DNA of 64,000 nt from Heterohyrax brucei (lineage: Eukaryota > Chordata > Mammalia > Hyracoidea > Procaviidae): NCBI GenBank assembly GCA_028571685.1, contig CM053146.1, forward strand, positions 67,861,431 to 67,925,430, in the 5' to 3' direction. The first letter of the stretch is position 1, and each line of letters starts with the position of its first letter. Positions 24,727-35,578 of this stretch are shown here, one piece after another. A program made the position numbers and the translations under genes. The notes below the pieces were generated by a model. That model did not search any database. It worked only from the letters and a program-made list of their open reading frames with translations, and was not told where the DNA came from.

Positions 24727-25715
24727 CTTGCTAGCTATTGTTAGGTGCTGATGAGTCAATTCCAACTCACAGTGACACCAGGTACAACAGAAGAAGACAC
24801 TGTCTGGTCCTCTGCAGTCTTCACAATTACTGTTGTGCTTGAGCCCATTGCTGCCATCACTGGGTCAATCTACTCTCCACTTTACCAAGCATGATGTACT
24901 TCTACAGGGACAGGTCCCTCCTGAAAACATGTCCAAAGTACATGAGATGCAGTCTTGCCATCCTTGCTTCTAGGGCTTTCACTCTGGCTGTATTTTTTTA
25001 CCCCCATGACAGATGTATTCATTTTTCTGGAAGTATATGACATATTTGATATTCTTCACTAACAACACAATTCAAAGACATCAATTATACTTAGGTCTTT
25101 CTTATTCATTGTCCAGTGTCAGCATGCATATGAAGTGATTGAAAATACTATGCATTGGGTAAGGCACATCCTTGTCCTCTAAATGATGTCTTTGGTTTTT
25201 AAGATTTTTAAAAAGGTCTTTTGCAGCAGATTCACCTAATGCAAATATCATTTGATTTTCTGACTGCAGCTTCCGTGTTCATTGATTATGTGTCCAAGCA
25301 AAATAAAATCCTTGGCAACATCAGTCTTTTCTTCATTTATTCTCATGCTGCTTATTGGTCCTGTTGCGAGGATTTTTGTTTTCGTGGTGTTGAGGTGTAA
25401 TTCACACTGAAGTTTGGGACCTTCAATCTTCCAAGTTCTCTTCACTTTCAGTAAGCATGATTTCATCAGTTGCATATTGCAGGTTGTAATGAATCTTCCA
25501 CCAGTCCTGCTGACACATTCTTCTCCATAAAGTCCAGCTTCACAGAGCTTAGCATACAGATTGACAAGTATGGCAAAAGGATGCAACTCTGATACACACC
25601 TTTCTTGATTTTAAACCATGAAGTTTTAACCATTAACTTTTCATTATCATTGAGAAGTACTGCTATATATAAAACCACTTTTAATTTGTAGGTGTGTCTC
25701 AAAGATTTTACTTTT
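24727..25715 (-). mobile_element. RTE (BovB-type) LINE fragment with reverse-transcriptase region
   Basis: Minus-strand translation shows KTKILATGPISSMRINEEKT and KDFILLGHIINEHGS, characteristic of RTE-clade reverse transcriptases. 'KKGVYQSCILLPYLS' lies upstream, matching the usual GVRQGCILSPYLF. The catalytic YADD is seen as YATD in a shifted frame, so the copy is dead. The 3' end at about 24727-24780 carries the same 'gtcaattccaactcacagtg' as AfroSINE tails. It is 5'-truncated with internal losses. Confidence 0.85.
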
Positions 25716-26394
25716 AAATACTACCATTGCAGAAAGTTTAGGGATAAATGTATTCAATTTGGATAAAGTATAGAAAAAGTTAATAAACTGTGTATTATTA
25801 AGGCCAAGATGACAATCAATTTTAAACATTAACTTATAAAAGAACTAGTATATAGCTCCATTACTCAAAAAGCCTTGACTTACAAATACTTGTTTTGGAT
25901 TACTGTCTTAAGTAGGTATAAATTGAGAAGCGCTGAATCACAAGGAAGGGATAGCGAGCGTATTTACAAAGGACAAGTTCAGTGGAAAGTAAAGAGCCAT
26001 CATCTTAGAGCTCATCCTTATGTCAGTAATAGCATAATTTTGTTTTTCCCCAAACTGAGTTGTAACCACCAGCAAAACATTACAGGACAATTTATTTCTA
26101 TCGTAATCTAAAATTAATGAAAGACAGAGGATGAAATAGCAGATGATGCTGGAGATGACATTCTTTATTATGGATGGTTTTTGTAAAGCTTTTGATGAGT
26201 TTGGGGTGTTTAGGGGAAAACTGCCAAATTTTCTTTCTTACTTCTGTAGCCTTACTTCTTTGATCAGTTACTACTGAATATTCAGATTATGATAATGCAC
26301 CAAATGTTACAGGTATTTCCAAATAATCTACTCACTTCTCTGGAGATCTGGGTAACAAATAAGGAAATACAGATCAGAATCATAGAGAGGGCAT

Positions 26395-26655
26395 ACTTTA
26401 GAAATTAAAAGGTTTCCCACTGGAGTCAGATAACCTCAACTTGGACATCAAGGTTATTTTCATCATTTAGTATGTGACCTTTGCAAGTTGCTTCCATGCT
26501 CTAAGTCTGATTCCTTTCCTATGAAATGGATGATAATAATAGTAGCAACTCTTAGGCCTATTATGTGGCTTAATATTGATAATCCTTTAAACCCCTTAGC
26601 ACACAGCCTGGCACATAATAACTATTCAATCAGTGTCAGCTATTATTAAATTTAC
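26395..26655 (+). mobile_element. MIR SINE
   Basis: 'cactggagtcagataacctc', 'gtatgtgacctttgcaagtt', 'tatgaaatggatgataataa' and 'cacagcctggcacataataa' follow in the order of the MIR consensus. Confidence 0.85.
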
Positions 26656-27079
26656 CATAATTCTATTTTCATGCTAATTATATACTTAAATGAATCCCAA
26701 GTAATGGGAATCTATTTTGGTTTTAAGGACAACATAGTCCTTTAAACTTTCAGAAGTTTCTTTCTTATTTGTAACCTAAGTGTCTTTTTGATTACACTTA
26801 AAACTTATTTCTTTGCATATCTTTCTTAGTGAAAGTATATGAAAACTACACCTGTGGGCTAATAGTAAATCTCTTCCCAATTTCACTTCTCCAGATTAAA
26901 GTGCCCTGTTTCATTTAGGCTTATTTTTTTATGCTTTTTATTTTCCGCTTATCTACGTGTGGGTTTGCATTAAATTCACCAGGCATTCCTTTTAAACAAT
27001 AAAGGTCAACTTGTAGACTTGTAGAACTATGTAGTCATAATTTAGCCAGTATTGAGTCTAAAGAGGTTATAAGCTATTT

Positions 27080-27245
27080 TTAGTTGTATAATGTAATCTT
27101 GTAGCATCTATTACATTAGCACTTTTAACTGCTGTTGTTTTATATCATTACATAGTATTTCTCCAAGTAGGCTAGCTCCTTAAGGAATGATACTGGATTT
27201 TCTACTTTTGTGTCTCAAGTGCATAATCAGCATATAATCAATACT
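27080..27245 (+). mobile_element. L2-type 3' fragment
   Basis: 'gtaggctagctccttaagga' and 'gtgcataatcagcatataat' resemble a diverged L2 3' end. A short (TG)n follows at 27250. Confidence 0.4.
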
Positions 27246-27779
27246 AAATCTGTGTGTGTGTGTGAATGATGCTACTAGTCTGAATTCCTGTCTTCACCTT
27301 TGCAGTAGATCTCTCAGTTTTGTTCTCCTTCCTCTGATCCTCCTCTTACCAATTCCATTTTTTCTCTGTGTGGTTTTCAGTTGATAAGCCACACTTTCCC
27401 TACTGCAAGGTTGAGGTTGGGACCTAAGTTGGCCAATCAAAGTTCTGTTTCTCTGGGAAAGATATGGAAACTGAAAGAGAAGGCACTGCTTCTCAGATCA
27501 CCAACTTTCAGCAAAATGTTAAGACTTGAAAATCTGACGTCCTTGCTCCTATAACACAGAGAGTGAAGTCAGTACACAACTCAAGACTGAGAGAGGAAGA
27601 GAACGTTATCAGTTGTTCAAACAATGAATGCAGTCATGACCCCAAGTGCATCTGCCCTTGCACTTTACAGTTACGTAGCCCAGTAACTTTTCCCTTCTTG
27701 CTTCCATTTTTCTTTGTGGTGGTTTGAGTTGAATCTCTCTGTTGATCGAAGCACACACATGTCATGTGACTGACCACTA

Positions 27780-27960
27780 CCCACCACCTGCTGCCACTGA
27801 CTTGATTCTAACTCACAGCGACCCCATAAGGTGTCCAAGGCTAGAAATCTCCAGGAAAGTGACTGCCACATCTTTCTCATGCAGAAACGTTGGTGATTTT
27901 AAAACACTGAACTTTCAGTTAGCAGTCAGTTGCTTTAACCACTGTGCTTTCAGGGCTGCT
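27780..27960 (-). mobile_element. AfroSINE, reverse, diverged long form
   Basis: 'cactgacttgattctaactc' and 'cagcgaccccataaggtgtc' start the copy. 'gactgccacatctttctcat', 'ttcagttagcagtcagttgc' and 'tttaaccactgtgctttcag' follow. The middle block marks the longer AfroSINE form. Confidence 0.85.
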
Positions 27961-28914
27961 TTGACCAATCAGTAGAGACTTGGAATTTACAACACCATCT
28001 TCTAAAATTCTTTTGATAGTCATATCTATGGAGAATGAGCACATACAAAGCTTATAAAAGCAGAACATGAAAACAATACATTTTGTTGCCATAGCATATA
28101 TCCATGCAAACATTTTGTTTACTTTTATTTAAAAGGGGGCAGATATGAGAACTGCACTAGCTTAGTGAAAGCAGACTTTTGTTTTCTGCTGAACTTTTCT
28201 TTCAATTCTTCACATCTCTACTCTCCTAAAATCTGGTAGAAATGGCCAAAGAAAGCCTCTCCTACCCCGGATGATAACTACAGCTGATCAGCCAGGACTA
28301 GTTGGATTATAATTTAACCAAAACAAAACAAAACAAACATCTTACAAGCATTATTTTTTGTTTCTATTTCATCCAAATGAATAGAGGAGGTCACATGGAA
28401 TAAGGCAAAAAGAGCTGATGCATTCCAGAACCATGGGCTATAAAATCAGCAAACATAAGGGGGTTTCTGAAACCAAAAATAGCAGCAAGAACTAGAATCT
28501 TGCCTAAAGCAAGAATGCAGTAGGCAGGCATTTGCTGTGGGGATTTTTGACCTGCAGCTTATTTAATTCCCCCAAATGCCTTCATTTGTTCATTTCAGGA
28601 TCTCCTGAAATTCCTAATACGTGCCATGTCTCGTGCTGGGCGTTAGTGATACAAACACTTCCTTCATGTTTCAGTTGTTCTTTGGTACCTACAGACAGTT
28701 TCCCAAGTATGCCACATTCCAGGTGTTTATTTTCTACCTGGGAAACTTCTCAAGTTTCATAACCATCCCCTCAAGCTTGCAGTATAGAAAAGATCTCCAA
28801 CCAGCATCCTCTGAACTCTGTGTTTCCCCTTAACATGGACAGTAGTATAATAGTTCATGCTTCCTTGCAAAGTCTATGTCTTGTCCTTGTCTGCCTTCCT
28901 TACCTCCCTGTCCT

Positions 28915-28992
28915 ATGAAGTGCAGTTCTACTCTGAATGCACAGTGTCACCACGAGTCAGGACTAACTAACTGGATGGCAATAGGAAGGAAT
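28915..28992 (+). mobile_element. AfroSINE 3' tail fragment
   Basis: 'gtgcagttctactctgaatg' and 'gtcaccacgagtcaggacta' match the distal SINE. The head is missing. Confidence 0.65.
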
Positions 28993-29052
28993 GCAGGCAG
29001 CACAGGACACAGTAACTTTCAATGAATGCTTGCTGAATGAGTACACAAACAC

Positions 29053-29074
29053 ATGAATGAATGAATGAATCAGT
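29053..29074. repeat. (AATG)n short microsatellite
   Basis: About five tandem 'aatg' units. Confidence 0.8.
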
Positions 29075-29721
29075 GAATAACTGACAACATGGTCCCTGCT
29101 CTGAAAAGCTCACTCACTGTAACCGGAGAGACAAGGAAGTAACTGGCTAATTCAAATCAATGTGAGATTGAAGTAAGATCAAAATAGCGAGGAGGGACAC
29201 GGGCAGAGCTTGTTTTCTTTTACACCTTCTCCTGATGTCTACTTTATTGCTTTGTGCTCTGAGGGGTGTTTAAAATGTACTGTTGAATGATCTGTGAACA
29301 AAACCTTGACTTCTTTTGAAGGAAGGATTACCACAAATATCTATTAAGGGAATGAAATAAATGGGAATATTAGATTAAGAAAATACTGCTGGCTGCCTAC
29401 AGCAAATACACTGAGAATTCTCTGATAGAGAGAATTTCCATATAGACCTAACAGTAGGAATATAATGAAAACTTTTTATGTTATTATCAAGTAATTTTTC
29501 ATGACTAGAAGCCATACTACATGTTTTGAATACAGAAATCCAAGAGATAGCTATGATTAGGAAATTTCACAAACAATAAAAAAAGAAATATATGATAGTT
29601 CTATATGACAGACTTAAAAGAAATTTCCAGAGGAAATACCTGGAGGAGGAATTCCTCAGTATTTGATACCCACCTTTGACACTCTTAGTTCTGATATTGA
29701 GAGCTAAAACAAATGAACAAA

Positions 29722-29818
29722 AAAAACCACTGCTGTCAAATTGATTCTGACTCATAGCTACCCTAAAGGGCAGAGTAAAACTGTCCCATAGGGTTTCCAA
29801 GGAGTGCTTGGTGGGAAA
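29722..29818 (-). mobile_element. AfroSINE 3' half, reverse
   Basis: 'gctgtcaaattgattctgac' and 'accctaaagggcagagtaaa' run to 'tttccaaggagtgcttggtg'. The tRNA head is absent and a (TAAA)n-like run follows. Confidence 0.85.
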
Positions 29819-30489
29819 AATAAATAAATAAAACATTTTTTAAACTATTACAACAAATATTGTATATTAGGGGACTGAATTGGGATTTTCAAGGTAAAGC
29901 ATAGGACTTTATTAAAAAATGTTACGTTCCTTATGGCAGCTATTGCATTTTACTCAAATCCTATAGCAGTGCAGTGAAAAGGGTAGGGAAGCACCATCTA
30001 GAGGGGCAAGAAAGTCTTAGATGCTGTCCATTATAGTAAGGTAGTTGAACCTCTTTTTGGTCCAAGAAACTACTTGCTATCAGAACAACGTTGTTCATGC
30101 TGTTCATTCTACTTAGACGTCCCATGCCTTTCTATGTCTACTTGGCCAACTTCTCATTCATTCATTTAGCAGCATTTAATGAACTTGACTCTCTGCTAGG
30201 TGTTCCACTGGCCCTGGGGACACAGGAATACACAAGTCCTGAAGACAGCAGGAGGGAGTCATACAAGAATATTAACAAGCTAACAATAATTTAATAATGT
30301 TATGCACTCAGAATTGTGACTCGTGTTTTCCATAACATATACACTTTTGAAATAAACTCTGAGAAAGAAGTATGTCATTCCTAAACTTGCTTCAATGTCA
30401 GACAATAAAAATTGCTTATCTGCATGCCCACAATAAGTGACTTAGCATTAAAACAGTCCATATGATTCCAAGTTATGCTATTAAATATC

Positions 30490-30690
30490 ATCTGTTGTTG
30501 CTGGGTGCAGCTTAGTTGATTTCAACTAATAGAAATCACATGAGAGAGAGCAGAACTATACCAAAGAGTTTTCTTGTCTGTAATCTTTACAGATCTTTCT
30601 CCCTCAGAGCAGTTGGATGGATTTGAACCACCATACTTTTAGTTAGCAGTCATGTGCTTAATCATTTCTGCCACCAGAACTTCTTGAGTG
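30490..30690 (-). mobile_element. AfroSINE, reverse, diverged
   Basis: 'gttgttgctgggtgcagctt', 'gcagttggatggatttgaac' and 'tagttagcagtcatgtgctt' mark tail, B box and head in reverse order. Confidence 0.75.
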
Positions 30691-30719
30691 TCACCTACTG
30701 TGCAGTTCGATAAGTAACT

Positions 30720-30880
30720 TTCCAGATCCAGCTTAAATGTTTCTTTCTATCCCTTTTTTTCTCTGAAATTTCTCCCCTCAAGGCATAATTACCTTCTTCC
30801 TAAGCTGTTTTCCTATATTCTTTTTTAATATATATTGTGTTGAGACTGTTTGTACGTGTGTTTCCTTTCCCACCGTGCTC
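30720..30880 (+). mobile_element. L2-type LINE 3' fragment
   Basis: 'cagatccagcttaaatgttt' and 'ctgaaatttctcccctcaag' with 'ttgtgttgagactgtttgta' follow the order of an old L2 3' end. Confidence 0.45.
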
Positions 30881-32569
30881 AGGGAATGCCCAGAGCAGGT
30901 ACCACTTCTGATCCCTCTGCACATCACCCTCCTCCGGCGCAACGAACCTGCTGAACGTGGCAGAACAGAGTGGCCCTTGTGGTGGACTAGCCTCACGAAG
31001 ACTTTGCAGAAGTACACACGGCTGTCCAAGAGCCCCGAGGTGTGTTTGCTTAGCCTAACTAGAGTCCAAAGACATTATTTGAATAGTTTGCCCACTTTTA
31101 GAAATTCAGTTTATCTTAAATTCTGATTTCCAGATTATTTTATTTTTATTTTTTTAGTTAAAAGACATGGGGACATTGGACAAGCATCCCACATGGCCAC
31201 AGTTGATGGTAGCTGAGTGGAAGCCATCTGCTTTAGAGGGGGCCTGCACCCTACGTTATACCACAGTCCCCCCTGGGCTTCGCTGTGCTGCCATTCTCTC
31301 TTTATTCACCCTCCTTGCTGGACTCTGGCTTTAATCTTCCCAACCTGTTTTCTGAGCAACATAATGAGATCATGATGGCTACTATCTATAAATAATAAAA
31401 GTTTTTAGGTAGAAACAACTACAAGTAAAATTCAAAGCTGTTAGAACACTGTCAAAAACAAAATGGACAACAGTAGATTAGTCATTCATCACTAACAAGC
31501 CTCCTTTACTAAGGATAAATAAAGAAAAGTGAAACCCATCTTGGCTACACTAAATATTAAAATACACAATAGGTACGCTCTTTGTGTGAAAAAAGCCTAC
31601 GTTTTTCATCTTAAATAAAACATAGGCTTCTCATGTCTATGACTGATACGTGGTCTTTAAGTAGCTACTTCAGATCACACATAAAATGGCAACAGGTTTC
31701 TAGTGCTGTTGGAACTGATTATGACTAGAGACAAACTTATTAATTCAAAATCTTCAATATTTTGGATACAAATTGGGGTCAAGTTTGCCTTTATACTGTA
31801 GGAACTTTATGAAAAGTTTTGCTAAGCAAATATATTTAGTACACTGCTTGTACAAGGACTGTTTACTTGAAAAAATTTTTTAAGTCATGCATTCCCAATA
31901 CTGAGAACATTGTAAACAAATCTGGCTGCTACTTAGGTTGTTACTTGATGTAGTAAGTACAAATCATTTTTATCTATTCTTTAAAGCAAGACTCCTGCTT
32001 GACCATACCTTTTTACCCTAGTTCAGGTTGTACTGCTCTATTCATTTAAAAACAATAAAATGTTATTTCCATGAAATACACTGTTTGACTCGGCTTTTTC
32101 ATTATGTTAAACAGTCTTTTACCCACGTTAATGGCCTTAGATCTAGTACTGCCTTGGAGAGTTAAGTGTACACCAGGATGCCACACCAAGAGGGTATCTC
32201 AGTTAGTCACCTAAAACTTCAACACATACATCCATTATATTTCTTAAAAGCATGCTTTAAGAGTGTGAGAGTTGGAAGAAAGCAGTAAATGTCCCCAAGT
32301 GATAGTTAACCACCTCTACAATGACAGTGACAACGCCATCACATTAGCCCATTTTTGCTTAGCCTTGTAATAGGTAAGATCCCAGTACATGGCTTCATCT
32401 ATCAGTTACATTAGGGGTCACTCACCACCTCAAGATAAACAGGAAAGAAAATAAAAGGATTGCCTCTACTTATAATCATTTATTACTGTCTTAGTAAGTA
32501 CAGCTGTGTTTTGTGGTCTAAAACAGAACACCAAAAACAGTTGAAAGTGAAAGTAAAACTGAGTCCTAC

Positions 32570-32784
32570 CTGGGTCACTTTCTCCGTCACATTGTGTGTT
32601 CGCTCTTTAACCTTGGGTGCAATAATGGTTTTATCTGAAGAAGGAGGGGATGTATTCTTTTTTTCTGTTTTGACATCTGAAAAGTTCAGAGTCAGTTGTG
32701 GAATCTTGTTAATGGTGCTGTATTTGTTGAGGTTTGAATCCGATGTGGATCCCAGGAGGCTTGACTTGATGTGATTAAATGGCC
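32570..32784 (-). CDS. KCNH7: KCNH7 coding exon (exon 5 by KCNH2 numbering), end of the N-terminal linker
   Basis: This 215-nt exon encodes the last part of the cytosolic linker before S1. On the minus strand the acceptor is ccaactttttag before GGCCATTT, and the donor is ACCCAG followed by gtagga. The product runs from [20 protein letters not shown] through [12 protein letters not shown] to [19 protein letters not shown]. The closing [13 protein letters not shown] is shared by all ERG channels, while the Asn/Ser-rich start is KCNH7-like. It begins in phase 1 and ends on a complete codon. The homologous KCNH2 exon (c.917-1128) is 212 nt with the same phases. Compared with human KCNH7 from memory, only a few conservative changes are seen (Asp for Glu after NFS, Glu for Asp before RTHNV). 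The next exon, with S1 onward, is not in the window, so the following intron exceeds 32.5 kb. Confidence 0.96.
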
Positions 32785-34827
32785 CTAAAAAGTTGGAAAG
32801 TATTTGTGAAAAACAATATCAGAAGGGAAGAAGCAAGAGATGGTCTTGAATGATCTGCTAGTCATTCATTACCAGTGAGTCCTGATCGAGGCTTGACTCA
32901 GTGCAATCAGTGGATACCTGAGAGTCTGGAGCCCAAGATCCTTGAGAATAAAACTGAGTCCTGGGTATGTATGCAGAGTGACAGCAGCTTTAGATCTGAG
33001 CTTCTTTTAATAAGATTTGGAATAAAAAGAAAAAAGTTCTGTTACTGGCCAAATGCTAACTTCAAAATGTTCTCATGGAGTTTCTTTTGTAATTTAGGGC
33101 TTATTCAAGGAAGGTTAAAGCCATGTTGGCCATGTAATTTCTGAGCAGGCTGTCTGCCCTCTTCCAATGTGGGTTACTTCCTTCACTCTGCCTCTGACTG
33201 AGAAGTGACATGGCAAAGTCTCTGTAGAAACAGTACCAAATAGATGATGTGGCAAAAATAACTTATAATAGAAGTGACCATAGCTGTGTACCAGGACATG
33301 TGTCGTGTTGGTAATGCCCAGTCTATCTCCTTCCTGTGATGATCACTTAATGAATTGTCATGCTTCCTGGTCCTCTCATTGAAGATGAGTAAACTGACCA
33401 GCTATAGCTCCTTTTGAGACGAAAGCTATTGTCTGTTGCTTCGGGAGAGTCAAGAAAGTCTCCAATGAGTTTCTTTTACAATGGGTAATATCATACAGAA
33501 CCTTATTTAGCTCTTAAAGTTAGTACTGGGAAGGATCTGAAAAAAATTCATCTATAGACATTTCCCATGGTGTCTTAGATCCATTATCTCTGTTTCAGGG
33601 AGTACCTAAAACATACAAATTTCATGAATGAATTGTCTAGACAGCATCTTTTGTCTTATTTTCCCCCTTTAGAATGAAACACATTTTAGGGATCAAAATG
33701 CATTTTCAACATCAAGCAGATTTTTGATAATTACACTTTTGATAATTACACTTACTGCAACAATAGTCCATCAACTCAGGTCAGACAAAATTCTAAGAAA
33801 ACATAAGTCCACCACTTGGCTTATACTTTTATTGTGGAGGCAATTTTTTGTTTATTTTGTTTATAAAAGCTTGAAGTGATGTTTAAAGATAATTTACATC
33901 TATTTAAGTCACAGTTTTGTTCATTTCCAGAGTTTTCTCCATCAAGGTGATTGTCACTGAGCTCTTTTGACATTTATCACCTGATATGTCCTTATTTGCA
34001 TACAGATTCTCACTCTCTGTTTCATTTCTACAAGGACAGAAATAATAGCCAAAAGTGGCACCCAATTAATCTAACCTTTAGATAGTCCTCTGACAGAATT
34101 CTCATTCTCCAGGTCTCTGTAGATGTCCTTATCACACAGCACTAATTTATTGCTGTAAAGTATTACATGTAGTATTTTCTTTTGTCTGGCATTCTATGGC
34201 TACATTCCAGGATGACATATTAATATTTCAAAACTGTAAAATAAACCAGGTCTCAGACTGCATTGTTATCATCTTTTCTCTGACCTTTAGGTAATTTTTC
34301 TCTACAGAGATCTTGACAAGAGGTTATAGACGGCTGAGCTTAGGTATACAATTAAATTGTTCTTAAAACTCCTCGTCTTTCTCTTCCTGTATTGTCTTTC
34401 TCTGTGTTAGATTTCTGTAGAAAATTGCCTTCAGAGTTGTTTTAAAAAATAGGGTAAAGACACAAATCATCTATGATGTATAGTAAGCAAAAGCACATTG
34501 TTAAACTGTTTTGACTGTCTTTAGCATTAGTCCCAATAAATCACTGAATTGGCTATATTGTGGTCTCAACTATGTCAGTACTTCACCCTAAATGACATTT
34601 GTGGGGTTATTTTTGGTTGTCAGTGATGGGGTTTGTATTTCTCTCCTGAGAAACTGAGGGATGTACCCCAATGGATATTGATGTAGGAGAAAAGACTGCT
34701 TATTGTAATCTGAGATCCCAGTCTCTTTTGCAGGTAAACAGCACAATTGACATTTTATACGACTTTAGTATGTACTGAATTTTCAAGGGCTGCAACTACT
34801 ATGTAGATATACAGGAGATTATACACA

Positions 34828-34998
34828 GTTCAGGAAACTCTGGTGGTATAGTTGTTAAGCACTACATTTGTTAACCAAAAGATTAACAGTTTGAATCCAC
34901 CAGGTGCTCCTTGGAACCTCTATGGAGCAGTTCTACTCTGTCCTATAGGGTCCCTATAAGTCAGAATCGAGTCGATGGCACAGGGTTTCATTTTGGTT
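34828..34998 (+). mobile_element. AfroSINE, well preserved
   Basis: 'ctggtggtatagttgttaag', 'tttgaatccaccaggtgctc' and the tail 'gtccctataagtcagaatcg' identify it. It is antisense to KCNH7. Confidence 0.94.
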
Positions 34999-35287
34999 TG
35001 GATACACAGTTTTGTTTATAATTTTACCAAAATTTGTTCACCATTCTGGAAAATCACACCACTTAGAGCTACATTTCTTGAGGAAATGGAGTTACCAATA
35101 GAAAATTTCAGATTTCAGGCTGCATTAGGAGCTGTCATGATCAAATCTGTCATAGAGGTGATTACATTTTAGCAGGCTTGGAATCCAAGATTATTAAACT
35201 TGCAGAGATTGCAAAAACCATATTAAAATGTTAACATTTCTTTCAAAAATATTTTACACTAATGTTCTCCTATATTCTTATTTGTAA

Positions 35288-35445
35288 AGCAGCCCTAGTG
35301 GTGAAATGGTTAAAGAGTCTGGCTGCTAGCCAAAAGGCTGGTGGTACAAATTCATCACCTGTTCCCGGGAAGCCCTATGCGGCCGTTCTACCCTGTCTGA
35401 TAGCATTGCCGTGAGTCAGCACAGACTCAGTGGCAACGGGTTTAT
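35288..35445 (+). mobile_element. AfroSINE
   Basis: 'gccctagtggtgaaatggtt', 'gctgctagccaaaaggctgg' and the tail 'ttgccgtgagtcagcacaga' identify it. Confidence 0.92.
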
Positions 35446-35478
35446 TTGTTTATGTTTGTCAAATGATAGGTGATGAAA

Positions 35479-35578
35479 TGAAAAGAAATACATGGGATGA
35501 GTTTGGAATGATCTGTCTTGGGGTTGCCTGAAAAGAAATATATGTGGTGAACTTGGAATTATTTGTCTTGGGGTTGCC
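35479..35578. repeat. Tandem duplication of a 50-bp unit
   Basis: Two adjacent 50-bp units begin 'tgaaaagaaata' and end 'tgtcttggggttgcc', with several substitutions between them. Confidence 0.85.

Larger units (their letters stand above)
1..32569 (-). other. KCNH7: KCNH7 intron downstream of exon 5 (partial)
   Basis: This is the 5' 32.6 kb of the intron after exon 5. Individual repeats are listed separately. In 7950-9300, 9840-10950, 12200-13530, 15500-17690, 20180-20880, 21020-22420, 25720-26390, 27960-28570, 29200-29720 and 31130-32560 I recognise no gene or named repeat. The exon encoding S1-S3, which would be a long minus-strand frame, is absent. Confidence 0.8.

Noticed and set aside
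1..32569. Search for the following exon encoding S1-S3 of KCNH7
   Set aside because: It would give a frame of more than 100 codons with transmembrane text; none is present.
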